The notes below the pieces were generated by a model that was not told the DNA's origin, did not search any database, and saw only the letters and a list, made by a program, of their open reading frames with translations. Source: Planctomycetota bacterium (GTDB taxonomy: Bacteria; Planctomycetota; Planctomycetia; Gemmatales; Gemmataceae). Taken from it: 32,375 bases of DNA. The DNA lies in contig JACPZP010000027.1 in NCBI GenBank assembly GCA_016195405.1, forward strand, positions 1 to 32,375. Reading direction: 5' to 3'. Below are positions 23,466 to 31,207 of this stretch, one piece after another. The position numbers were made by a program, and so were the translations under genes. Position 1 is the first letter of the stretch, and every line of letters begins with the position of its first letter.

Positions 23466-25613
23466 GTGCGCTTAACCTTGCGGACTTTGCTGGCTTACCT
23501 GGATGACACGTTGGACCCGGCCCAGGCGAAACTGATAGGGCAAAAGCTAGGGGAGAGCGAATCCGCCCAGAAATTGGTGGATCGCATCAAGGAAGTGACG
23601 CGCCGCCGCCGTCTGACTACGCCGCCTTCAACCGGTCCCAGCGGCATCGATCCCAATACGATTGCGGACTATCTGGACAACGTGGTTTCGCCCGAACAAG
23701 CCAGCGAGGTTGAGGAAATCTGTCTTTCTTCGGACGTGCACTTGGCCGAAGTGGCTGCATGTCATCAAATCCTAACGCTCATTCTGGGCGAGCCTGCCAG
23801 CGTGCCGCCGTCGGCGAACCAGCGCATGTACGGCCTGGTCAAGGGGCCCGAGGCGATCCCCTTCCGCAAGCCCGCCACGGCCGCGCGCGCCGAAGCCGAG
23901 CACCATGTCGAGCCGCGCGAAGTGGACGAAACCCTGCGGCTCGGCCTGCCTCCCGTCGGTCGCAAGGATTCGTGGACGAATCGCCTGATCCTGCTAGGCG
24001 GCGGCGTGGTCGCCGCGGGCTTGCTGATCTTCGCGCTGTTCCAGTTCATCAATCCCGGCCCGAAAGAGCGCGACAACAAGGGCGGCGACCGCGTCGCGCA
24101 AAACAAGGACGGCGACAAGCCCCCGACGTCGGATAAGGTCGATCCCGGCAAGGACGACACCAAGGGCAAAGGCGGTGCGGACAAGCAAGACGGCACCGAC
24201 AAGAAGCCGACGGATAAGACAGAAGTTGAGTCCAAAGACGGCAAAAAGGAAGACGAGTCGAAAGTGAAAATCGTCGATTCGGCGCCTTCGGAGATTCCCC
24301 TCGGTCCACCCAGCGACCGTCAAGCGGCAATTGGCCACATGATCGCTTTGGAAAAGGGCGAGCCGACGCTCTTGCTGCAGATGGGGCCCGAGAAGACGGA
24401 TTGGAAGCGAGTGCTGCCAAAGAAGAAAGAAGCGGAGATTTTCTCGGCCCGGCCGCTGCTCGCCTTGCCCAGCATGCGCGGCGAAGTGGAGCTTAACAAG
24501 GGGCTCCATCTGATGCTTTGGGGAACCATGCCGGAGCAGAGCCTCGTTCCGGGCTTGCTCTACGAGAGTATCGTGGAGCTTTACACGCACGAAACCCTCG
24601 ACCTCGACATGCTCCTGCAACGCGGTCGGATCGTGCTCACTTGTACTCGCGAGAAGCCGGCGGTCGTCCGCGTGCGTTTCGAGAATCCAACTCTTGCGCG
24701 TCAAGAATTCGCCGACATCACGTTTCAAGCCAAGGACGCCTCGATCCTGGTGGATCGCTTCTGCATTTACCCGCCGCCGCCTTCCAGCGAGCCGTTCTAC
24801 AAGGACCCGAAAAACGCTAACCGATTAGGACCGGTGGCGACGGTCGGGTTCAGTGTGCTCTCCGGGACGGTTTTCCTGAAATTCGGCGACGTCACGCACA
24901 CCTTGAGCGCGCCGCCGGAGCCATTCCAACTTGTCTGGAACAGTCGCGGCACGATGACAGGGCCGAATTCAGTAAAAGAGTTGCCGGCGTTCTTGACATA
25001 CGATCCAGCCCTACCCAAAGGATCGGATGCGAAGCCTCGCAAGGAGACTCTTCGCGCCCGTGAAAACCTGGTCAAGCAACTTTCGACCAAAGCCCTCGAC
25101 GTGGTGCTCACGGAGAGTCTCTCGCAGGAAAGCGCCGACCGCCGCGGCGACCGCCGGCTGGCCCTTCGCGCGTTCGCCGCCATCGACGACCTGACGAGCC
25201 TGGTCGAGGCAATCGAGAATCCCAAATCGGTGCTGGTGGACGTTCGAGCCAACGCGCGCGAAGCCCTGCGCGATTGGATAGGCAGTTCCCGCGATAACGA
25301 TTACAAGCTCTTCGATGTGCTCACGAGGAAATTCAAGAAGAAGGAAGCCGAGATCATCATGGATCTCTTGCACGGCCTTTCCACGAAGGAGACGCAGAGG
25401 CCGGAGCGCTTTGAGCTGTTGATCGAGTATCTGACGAGCCAGAATCAAGTGATTCGCGAGTTGGCATTCTGGAACTTGTATACGCTCGCGCCGGCGGGGC
25501 GCAACATTCAGTATAATTCGGCGGCTGAATCGGAAGCCCGCGCCGCCGCAGCCGCCGCCTGGCGAGCGCTCATTCCTGCGGGCCAACTGCCGCCGCCGCC
25601 GCCGAAAAAATGA
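23466..25613 (+). CDS. Anti-sigma-like membrane protein, unknown function
   Basis: This is a 715-residue protein that starts with GTG, with GGAG at 23454-23457 eight bases before it. Residues 7-45 and 66-108 are two related helical modules (LLAYLDDTLDPAQA, IADYLDNVVSPEQA). They resemble the N-terminal domain of anti-sigma factors, but without the Cys/His zinc site. A membrane helix lies at about 173-195. A Lys/Asp/Gly-rich linker (199-270) follows. The large C-terminal part (about 280-715) is not recognised. It contains GEVELNKGLHLMLWG, a FecR-like phrase, and a helical Arg-rich segment around 540-650. The topology is that of a transmembrane regulator with a cytoplasmic head and an external domain. 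No sigma gene lies next to it, the nearest being the ECF at 5653-6432. A structural role is also possible. Confidence 0.75.
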   Translation: MRLTLRTLLAYLDDTLDPAQAKLIGQKLGESESAQKLVDRIKEVTRRRRLTTPPSTGPSGIDPNTIADYLDNVVSPEQASEVEEICLSSDVHLAEVAACHQILTLILGEPASVPPSANQRMYGLVKGPEAIPFRKPATAARAEAEHHVEPREVDETLRLGLPPVGRKDSWTNRLILLGGGVVAAGLLIFALFQFINPGPKERDNKGGDRVAQNKDGDKPPTSDKVDPGKDDTKGKGGADKQDGTDKKPTDKTEVESKDGKKEDESKVKIVDSAPSEIPLGPPSDRQAAIGHMIALEKGEPTLLLQMGPEKTDWKRVLPKKKEAEIFSARPLLALPSMRGEVELNKGLHLMLWGTMPEQSLVPGLLYESIVELYTHETLDLDMLLQRGRIVLTCTREKPAVVRVRFENPTLARQEFADITFQAKDASILVDRFCIYPPPPSSEPFYKDPKNANRLGPVATVGFSVLSGTVFLKFGDVTHTLSAPPEPFQLVWNSRGTMTGPNSVKELPAFLTYDPALPKGSDAKPRKETLRARENLVKQLSTKALDVVLTESLSQESADRRGDRRLALRAFAAIDDLTSLVEAIENPKSVLVDVRANAREALRDWIGSSRDNDYKLFDVLTRKFKKKEAEIIMDLLHGLSTKETQRPERFELLIEYLTSQNQVIRELAFWNLYTLAPAGRNIQYNSAAESEARAAAAAAWRALIPAGQLPPPPPKK

Positions 25614-25623
25614 CTCGCATACG

Positions 25624-26976
25624 TTAGCGCAGCTTTTCCAGATCCTCGAAGAACCCGGGATACGTCTTGGCGACGCAGCCCGGGTTCTTAATCACGATCC
25701 CCGGGACCTTCAAGCCGACGAGCGCCATCGCCATCGCGATGCGGTGGTCGTTGTAGGTTTCAATCTCGGCTCCGTGCAACGGCCCCGGCGTGATTGTCAA
25801 CCCGTCGGCGAACTCGTCCACCGTAGCGCCAATGCGGCGCAATTCCGCGGCCACGGCGGCTAGGCGATCGCTTTCCTTGTGGCGAACGTGCTCGACGTTG
25901 CGAATGGTCGTCGGCCCCAGGGCGAAACAGGCGACGGCGGCCAAAGTCATCACCGTGTCGCTGATGTCGTTCATGGCGACGTCGATGCCGCGCAGAGGGC
26001 CGCCGCACAGCGTAATCGCATCGCTTCCGTATGAGACTTCGCAGCCCATGTCTTCAAGCACATCGAGGAATTGAACGTCCCCTTGCAGGCTTTTCTGGTT
26101 GAGATTGGGAACGGTCACCTTTCCTTCCAGAATTGCCGCAGCCGCCCAGAAATAGCTCGCCGACGACGCATCGGGCTCGATCTGGTAATCGCGCAAGGGG
26201 ATATGGTGCGGTCGAACGTATTTCTCGGGAAACGGAGCCGCCTTTTTCAAGATCGGCCGATACTCGCCCCTACCGAAAATCTCGATATCGTCGGGGCCCT
26301 CTTCGCGCACCGCGAACCCAAATTGCTTGATCATCCGCAGCGTCATCCGCACATACGGCTCCGAAACGCGCGGAGCCTCGACTTGAACTCTGACGCGGCC
26401 CTCCGCTCGTGTCGCGGCCATTAAGATCGCGCTGACATATTGGCTGCTGATTTTTCCGTTCAATCGCGCCGTCCCCTCACGCAAACCGTCGGCCTCCACA
26501 ACCACCGGCGGACACCGGTTGCCGTTCTCGCTATAGGCCTTCACTCCAAGCTGCCGCAGGCCCTCCAGCAGATGTTCGACGGGCCGCTCGCGCATGCGGA
26601 CGTTGCCGTCGAGCCGGTATCGGCCATGCCCCAGGGCGACCATCGCGGTGAGGAAGCGCATGGTGGTGCCGGACCCGGCCACGTCAAGGTCGGCGGCGGA
26701 CGCCGGAATCGTCGGTGCTTCGGGATCGGAGCTAACGAAGACCAAGCATTCGGGCCACTCCGTCAGAACGCGAAAGCCGAGGGCGCGGAGGCAGTCGATC
26801 ATCACCTCCGTGTCCTCGCAGCGCGAGGCGCCCTGCAGAGCACAAGCGTGTCCCCTGGCAGTCAGCGCCGCCAATACGAGCGCTCGATTGGTGATGCTCT
26901 TGGACCCCGGCGGCTGAATCGTCGCCTTTGGCGGCTTGACGAGCGGCTGGATCGCCAGGGCATCGGGAAAGGACAT
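25624..26976 (-). CDS. aroA: 3-phosphoshikimate 1-carboxyvinyltransferase (EPSP synthase)
   Basis: This 450-residue enzyme catalyses the sixth step of the shikimate pathway: shikimate-3-phosphate plus phosphoenolpyruvate to EPSP, in the cytoplasm. Diagnostic motifs are PGSKSITNRALVLAAL (Lys26, Ser27), AGSGTTMRFLTA (100-111), NVRMRERPVEHL (near 125), MNDISDTVMT with catalytic Asp340, HKESDRL (Lys367, Glu368) and YNDHRIAMAMALVGL. Length matches the family (about 430-450). The PEP loop is AGSGTT where the E. coli protein has GNAGTA. That difference alone does not predict inhibitor response. It starts 20 bases after the truA stop and is probably cotranscribed with it. Its own ribosome site is weak (GAGTGAT), so translation may depend on truA. 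Confidence 0.96.
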   Translation of the reverse strand: MSFPDALAIQPLVKPPKATIQPPGSKSITNRALVLAALTARGHACALQGASRCEDTEVMIDCLRALGFRVLTEWPECLVFVSSDPEAPTIPASAADLDVAGSGTTMRFLTAMVALGHGRYRLDGNVRMRERPVEHLLEGLRQLGVKAYSENGNRCPPVVVEADGLREGTARLNGKISSQYVSAILMAATRAEGRVRVQVEAPRVSEPYVRMTLRMIKQFGFAVREEGPDDIEIFGRGEYRPILKKAAPFPEKYVRPHHIPLRDYQIEPDASSASYFWAAAAILEGKVTVPNLNQKSLQGDVQFLDVLEDMGCEVSYGSDAITLCGGPLRGIDVAMNDISDTVMTLAAVACFALGPTTIRNVEHVRHKESDRLAAVAAELRRIGATVDEFADGLTITPGPLHGAEIETYNDHRIAMAMALVGLKVPGIVIKNPGCVAKTYPGFFEDLEKLR

Positions 26977-26996
26977 GGATCACTCGCAATTGACCA

Positions 26997-27743
26997 TCAC
27001 TCGTAGTCTACGCGCATCAGAAACAGCCCCTGCGCCGGTGCTGTCGGTCCGGCTTGCTTGCGGTCCGTGCTTGCCAAAATCTCGGCGACTTTGCATTCGG
27101 GCCAGTAGCCGCGGCCCACGTTCATGAGTGTGCCGGCGATGGCCCGCACCATATTGTACAGGAATCCATCGGCCTCCACGTCGATCCAAATGTAGTCACC
27201 GGCGCGGTTGACCGCCAGGTGGGTAATGGTCCGCACGCTCGACATGCGGTTGGGCCAATCGGTCTCGAAGCTGTGAAAATCGTGCCGGCCTCGGAGCGGT
27301 ACGGCGGCGCGAGCCATGACGGCCGCATCGAGCGGGTGGCGACTCTGGCAGCAATATCGGCGTAGGAACGGACTGGGTACAGGGCCGTCGTGAATGACAT
27401 AGCGGTAGAGTTTCCGCACGGCGTCGTGATTGGCGTCGAAGGACTGCGGCACTTCCTCAACGGCGCGGATCGCCACATCGGCGGGCAGATGGGCATTGAT
27501 GGCCCGCAGCATCGTTGCGGCGTCTAGATGCGAGGTTGTAAAGTAGTTAGCGACCTGGCCGCTTGCGTGGACGCCGGCGTCGGTGCGGCCGGCGGCGTTG
27601 ACCCGGATACGTTCTTTGCCGGCGATCTGGGCGATGGCCGTTTCCAGCGTCTCCTGCACGGTGCGAAAGCCGGGCTGGGTCTGCCAGCCGTTGAAGTCGG
27701 CGCCGTCGTAACTGATGGTCAGCTTGAGATTTCGCATGGCCAT
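26997..27743 (-). CDS. truA: tRNA pseudouridine(38-40) synthase
   Basis: This 248-residue enzyme converts uridines 38-40 in the tRNA anticodon arm to pseudouridine. The catalytic Asp lies in the motif AGRTDAGVHA near residue 55. Other family landmarks are KLTISYDGADFNGWQTQ at the N-terminus, KLYRYVIHDG, HDFHSFE and DGFLYNMVRAIAGTLMNVG. Length is normal. The ATG at 27743 has AGGTGAT about seven bases upstream. A TTG directly before it is in frame but not needed. aroA follows after 20 bases. A REP-like palindrome ends just before its ribosome site, so the promoter must lie inside or beyond that element. Confidence 0.96.
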   Translation of the reverse strand: MAMRNLKLTISYDGADFNGWQTQPGFRTVQETLETAIAQIAGKERIRVNAAGRTDAGVHASGQVANYFTTSHLDAATMLRAINAHLPADVAIRAVEEVPQSFDANHDAVRKLYRYVIHDGPVPSPFLRRYCCQSRHPLDAAVMARAAVPLRGRHDFHSFETDWPNRMSSVRTITHLAVNRAGDYIWIDVEADGFLYNMVRAIAGTLMNVGRGYWPECKVAEILASTDRKQAGPTAPAQGLFLMRVDYE

Positions 27744-27756
27744 CAATTTATCACCT

Positions 27757-27812
27757 GTTTCAAAACGGGGACAGGACCTGTGATTTTAGAGGTCCTGTCT
27801 CCGTTTTGAAAC
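27757..27812. repeat. REP-like palindrome upstream of truA
   Basis: The arms 27757-27779 and 27790-27812 are 23 bp and differ by one base pair that could be a G-U pair in RNA. The loop is ten bases. The stem contains AACGGGGACAGGACCT. Similar sequences are known as REP elements tied to RAYT transposases in many bacteria, and I infer the same here. The core GGTCCTGTCC also occurs at 28659-28668. No transposase lies nearby. It may block transcription read-through or protect mRNA. Confidence 0.75.
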
Positions 27813-27813
27813 C

Positions 27814-27846
27814 AAAAAAAAGCCCACGAGCCGGTGCTCGTGGGCT
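27814..27846 (-). terminator. Rho-independent terminator for the 27863 gene
   Basis: The inverted repeat AGCCCACGAGC/GCTCGTGGGCT has a four-base loop. On the minus strand it is followed directly by seven or eight T. It begins 17 bases after the stop of the gene at 27863-28390. This is the clearest intrinsic terminator in the window. Confidence 0.92.
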
Positions 27847-27862
27847 TACCAACCCCAACCCG

Positions 27863-28390
27863 TCATCGACCGTACCAGTAACTGGGCGGCTGGAAGTTGA
27901 CGTAGCCGACCGGTTGGAAGGCCTGCGGATAGCCGACTTGTGGGTTGCCGGCGGCGATCGGCGATGGTCGCGGTGCAATTGGAGTGTAGCCGGGCGGAGC
28001 ATAGCCCGGTGGAGCATAGCCGGGCGCCGAGGCCGGGCTGCCCGACTGGGGTGTCGGTTGAGGCGGGAACGGCTGAGGCCAGTCGGGGTAATGCGCGGTC
28101 CCAGCCGAAGGCGCCGTCAGGTGCGGATCCAACGGAAAATAGGTGTACCAGGGGGCGAGTTGGATGACAGGCCGGTTGCTGCAGTTGAAATTCCAGTGGA
28201 AGCCCGAGCCCGCGTTGCAGTGCCAATTGCAGTTGGAATTGCGGCTCCAGTAGGGGTTCCAGTTACAACTCGTGTTGCAGGGCCAGGGCAAGCGGAGGTT
28301 TTCTCCCCAGGCGTCAGCGGGTTGCGGCGCAAGTGCCCAAGCCAAGGCGGTCAGTCCCAAACACGCCAGCGAAAGGTATCGATTGGTCAT
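27863..28390 (-). CDS. Small secreted Cys/Asn- and Pro/Gly/Tyr-rich protein
   Basis: This is a 175-residue protein with a signal peptide (YLSLACLGLTALAWALA, cut near ADAW). The mature protein has a Cys-, Asn- and Trp-rich first half (PCNTSCNWNPYWS, SNCNWHCNAGSGFHWNFNC) and a Pro/Gly/Tyr-rich second half with three 15-bp coding repeats (APPGY). Six Cys in the first half could form disulfides. I recognise no domain. Such short exported proteins are common in planctomycetes and may belong to the cell wall or surface. No strong ribosome site stands before the ATG at 28390. It ends in the strong terminator at 27814-27846. Confidence 0.75.
   Translation of the reverse strand: MTNRYLSLACLGLTALAWALAPQPADAWGENLRLPWPCNTSCNWNPYWSRNSNCNWHCNAGSGFHWNFNCSNRPVIQLAPWYTYFPLDPHLTAPSAGTAHYPDWPQPFPPQPTPQSGSPASAPGYAPPGYAPPGYTPIAPRPSPIAAGNPQVGYPQAFQPVGYVNFQPPSYWYGR
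27981..28025 (-). repeat. 15-bp coding repeats (APPGY)
   Basis: Three 15-bp units (27981-27995, 27996-28010, 28011-28025) differ at only a few bases and give Ala-Pro-Pro-Gly-Tyr repeats in the secreted protein. The in-frame length would let the copy number change without breaking the gene. Confidence 0.8.
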
Positions 28391-28553
28391 AGGTGTGATT
28401 CCAGAAGCAGATGGATCTATGAAGAACCGGGGCCGGCGTAGTCGCTTACGGCGTTATTGAAAACGGCAAGGACGGCCGTGCCGCCGGGGAAAGCCTTACG
28501 GACACTAATGCTCCAGCATTGCCGACGAAGTCTTCCGATGCCAACGGAAATGG

Positions 28554-28573
28554 CTCGCTCCAACAGGAGCGAG
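28554..28573. other. Small hairpin in the 280-bp gap 28391-28670
   Basis: CTCGCTCC and GGAGCGAG form an eight-pair stem with an AACA loop. No T-run is attached in either direction, so it is a terminator only in form. Nothing else in the gap looks coding. Confidence 0.35.
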
Positions 28574-28642
28574 TGCGGGTGAGGACGAACCTTCCCGCAG
28601 GACGTGGAGAAGAGATCGAAACGGCGCGGCAGGCGCGCGAGG

Positions 28643-28658
28643 AAAAAACGGCGCGCCG
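28643..28658 (-). terminator. Weak terminator-like site after the kinase-REC-HD-GYP gene
   Basis: On the minus strand the palindrome CGGCGCGCCG is followed by six T, about 12 bases after the stop codon. The palindrome has no proper loop, so its stem would be short. Confidence 0.3.
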
Positions 28659-28670
28659 GGTCCTGTCCAC

Positions 28671-30947
28671 CTAATCGGGATTCTCGCGGAAGATGCGTTC
28701 GAACTGCGGCGCCGCCTGATGGAATGCCGTCATCAGGCCTGGGTCGAGCTGCGTGCCGGCGCCGTCACCCATGACTTGCAGCGCGGCGTTGTGCGAAAGG
28801 GCGGGCTTATAGGTCCGTCGCGACCGCAAGGCGTCGTAGACGTCGGCGACGGTCACTAGCCGCGCCGCCAATGGAATATCATTGCCCGCGAGGCGATCGG
28901 GATAGCCGCTGCCATCGAAGCGTTCGTGATGATGCCGGGCGATGTCGATGGCCATGTGCAAGAACGCCTCGGCCGAGGGGTGATTCTTAGCGACTTCGCT
29001 CAAGGTCTCGGCGCCAATGAGGGTGTGGGCCTGCATGATGATTCGCTCGTCGTTGTCGAGCTTGCCGGGCTTCATGAGGATGTGGTCGGGCAGGCCCACC
29101 TTGCCAATGTCGTGCAGAGGCGCGCAACCGACCAGCATTTCGATGAAGGCGTCGTCGATTTGCTCCGCGAAAGCCGGCATGCGCGCGGCCCCTTCCGCCA
29201 AGCAACGCACAAAGCCCTGGAGCCGGGCGAGGTGCGAGTCGGTTTCGTTGGCCCGGTGTTCGACGAGCTTGGCGAGCGCCAGGACCAGGGCGTTGCGGGC
29301 CTCGACGAGGTCGCTGTTGCGTGCCGACAGGCTCTGCTCCAGTTGGCGATTGACGGCGAGCAAATGGTGATTGAGGATGTCGGTGCGGTCCTGGGCGTCC
29401 TTGAGGCGCAGGCACGATTTCACGCGCGACTGCAGTTGCACGACGCTGAATGGCTTGGTTAGGAAGTCATCGGCGCCGTGAAGCAGCATGTGGGCCATGG
29501 TGTCGGAATTCGGCTGGCCCGACGCCATGATGATCTTCAGGTTCGGACAGGGCGGCGCGTCACGCAGGGCCCGGCAGACTTCGGTTCCAATCATGTCCTG
29601 CATGTGGATGTCGAGAAGCACGAGGTCGTATTTCTTGGTTTTCACCGCTTCCAGGGCCGCTCCGCCGCCTTCGGCCTCGTCGCATTGCATCCCTTCGGCT
29701 TGCAGGACGAATTTGCTGAAGCTGCGGATTCCGGAGTCATCGTCCACGAGCAGGATGTGGTAGATGCGCGGCATGCAGGTCGTTTCACTATTGCGGCTTG
29801 AACGTTCTCCCATGGGCCGTTCCGTAAGCGGCGCCGGAAGCATGTGCTCTTGCAGGTCGGTCTTAAGAAACGGAAGTAGGGCGCGCATCACGGTTGTGGG
29901 CGAGTCATATCGGTCCTCCGCGCGAAGCGCCATAAGCTTCTGCACGATCGTGTCAAGTTCCGCGGGGACGTCAGGTCGCTTGGCGCGGACCGACGGCGGC
30001 TGCTGCTTGAGCCGGTTGGCCAGTTCCTGAACGAAACTGCCCGTCGCGGGGAACGGCGGCTGGGCGGTCAGGCACCAGTAGAGAACGCCGCCCAGGCCGT
30101 AAAGGTCGGCGCGAATGTCGACGGCGTGGGCGTCCTGAATCTGCTCCGGCGCCATGTAATCAAGAGTGCCCAGGAGCGTGCCTTGCTCCGTCAAATTGCG
30201 GGAGTACTTGCGCGCCAGTCCGAAATCGAGCAGCTTGGCCTGACCCTCGGGCGTGACCTGGATGTTCGACGGCTTGATGTCCCGGTGAACAAGGTTGTGC
30301 TTATTCGCCTCCACCAGGGCCGACGCCATCTGGTGCATGAGGTCGCACGCCTTGGCCGGCGTGAGCGGCCCTTGCGAGCGCACGTATTCCTCGAGGTCTT
30401 GACCGGGAACGTACTCCATGACGAAAAAGTGCAATACCTGGGCGTTCGGATCGTCGGGAATGGCTTCGCCGGCATCGATTGCGCCCACGATGTTCGGATG
30501 CTGGAGCTGGGCGATCGCCCGAATCTCCGTGAGGAACCGCCGCAACAGCCGCGGATCTTGCTCCGGGCCGAACGGCAGCACTTTGACGGCGACCAGCTTG
30601 CGCATGCGGATATGCTCGGCGCGGAAAACGACTCCCATGCCGCCGGCGCCCAAGCGATCGAGCACGCGGTAGTTGCCGAGGGTCAAGCCGAAAGTGGTTC
30701 CGGCCTCGATGCGGTTCGCCTGGTAATCGGTCACGAGGCCGTAGTCGACGAGAAGGGCCAAAAGCTCGGTGGGCTCATGGCACTCGGCCAACTCGGCGCG
30801 GCGGGCGGGGGAAAGGTTGTCCACGTCCTCCGCGAGCACCAAAGACGCTTCCTGCATCTCCGCGAAGAAGCGTTGGGCGCTGCCTTGAGGGCGGGCGGCG
30901 GCGCGCGGGTTCGACCGAGTGGATGTTGCCGTGATGAGATCGCTCAT
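28671..30947 (-). CDS. Ser/Thr kinase - receiver - HD-GYP fusion
   Basis: This 758-residue protein joins three signalling modules. Residues 25-90 are the pre-kinase extension. The kinase is about 93-360: GAGGMG from 100, Lys122, HRDIKPSN from 221, DFG 241-243, APE 266-268, all intact. A CheY-like receiver spans about 395-515, with the acidic pocket near 402-404, phospho-acceptor Asp446 in LLDIHM and Lys498 in LTKPF. After a helical linker (520-560) the HD-GYP domain runs about 565-750: HD at 612-613 in LHDIGKVGLPD, then HHERFDGSGYP (672-683). HD-GYP proteins break down cyclic di-GMP or related dinucleotides. The ATG at 30947 is chosen because the earlier GTG at 31070 has no ribosome site and would add an odd proline-rich leader. 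It has no membrane helix and acts in the cytoplasm. Confidence 0.93.
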   Translation of the reverse strand: MSDLITATSTRSNPRAAARPQGSAQRFFAEMQEASLVLAEDVDNLSPARRAELAECHEPTELLALLVDYGLVTDYQANRIEAGTTFGLTLGNYRVLDRLGAGGMGVVFRAEHIRMRKLVAVKVLPFGPEQDPRLLRRFLTEIRAIAQLQHPNIVGAIDAGEAIPDDPNAQVLHFFVMEYVPGQDLEEYVRSQGPLTPAKACDLMHQMASALVEANKHNLVHRDIKPSNIQVTPEGQAKLLDFGLARKYSRNLTEQGTLLGTLDYMAPEQIQDAHAVDIRADLYGLGGVLYWCLTAQPPFPATGSFVQELANRLKQQPPSVRAKRPDVPAELDTIVQKLMALRAEDRYDSPTTVMRALLPFLKTDLQEHMLPAPLTERPMGERSSRNSETTCMPRIYHILLVDDDSGIRSFSKFVLQAEGMQCDEAEGGGAALEAVKTKKYDLVLLDIHMQDMIGTEVCRALRDAPPCPNLKIIMASGQPNSDTMAHMLLHGADDFLTKPFSVVQLQSRVKSCLRLKDAQDRTDILNHHLLAVNRQLEQSLSARNSDLVEARNALVLALAKLVEHRANETDSHLARLQGFVRCLAEGAARMPAFAEQIDDAFIEMLVGCAPLHDIGKVGLPDHILMKPGKLDNDERIIMQAHTLIGAETLSEVAKNHPSAEAFLHMAIDIARHHHERFDGSGYPDRLAGNDIPLAARLVTVADVYDALRSRRTYKPALSHNAALQVMGDGAGTQLDPGLMTAFHQAAPQFERIFRENPD

Positions 30948-31109
30948 GAAAAGACCCACGCAGGAACAGCCATACGGGCGTGGGAGGGGCGGGGGAATGG
31001 CGAGGATCCGCGCGGAGGCACGGGTGGGGAGGAAAGCTGCCTCTCTGGTCCGCTCTAAGTCGCTCTCCACCGATGGATAAGCAGACTTTCTGGCTGTGAG
31101 GTTGAACCA

Positions 31110-31122
31110 CGCAACTATAGGT
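31110..31122 (-). promoter_or_regulatory. Possible -10 region, ACCTATAGTTGCG (second copy)
   Basis: This copy is identical to 9253-9265 and lies about 163 bases before the fusion gene's start. TATAGT with TTGCCC 16 bases further upstream on the same strand would be a passable promoter. The 260-bp gap 30948-31207 has no gene. Confidence 0.35.
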
Positions 31123-31189
31123 CACGCGTTGGAAAGGGCAAAGCGCATTCCCACTTGTGACTTAGAGCGACCTTAAAATTCGTGCGTTG

Positions 31190-31205
31190 CGCTAAAACGT
31201 TAGCG
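31190..31205 (-). terminator. Small hairpin after the 31208 gene
   Basis: CGCTAA and TTAGCG form a six-pair stem with a four-base loop, two bases past the stop codon of the minus-strand gene. The T-run after it is not clear, so it is a weak terminator candidate. Confidence 0.4.
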
Positions 31206-31207
31206 GA

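Noticed and set aside
23423..23476. 17-codon frame that overlaps the GTG start at 23466
   Set aside because: It has no ribosome site and no recognisable features. A good ribosome site serves the GTG instead.
28659..28668. Second REP element, core GGTCCTGTCC
   Set aside because: Only a ten-base match to the element at 27757-27812, without a second arm, so chance is likely.
28446..28670. 74-residue minus-strand frame after the fusion kinase
   Set aside because: No start signal, no domain and an Arg/Ser-rich shadow-like composition.
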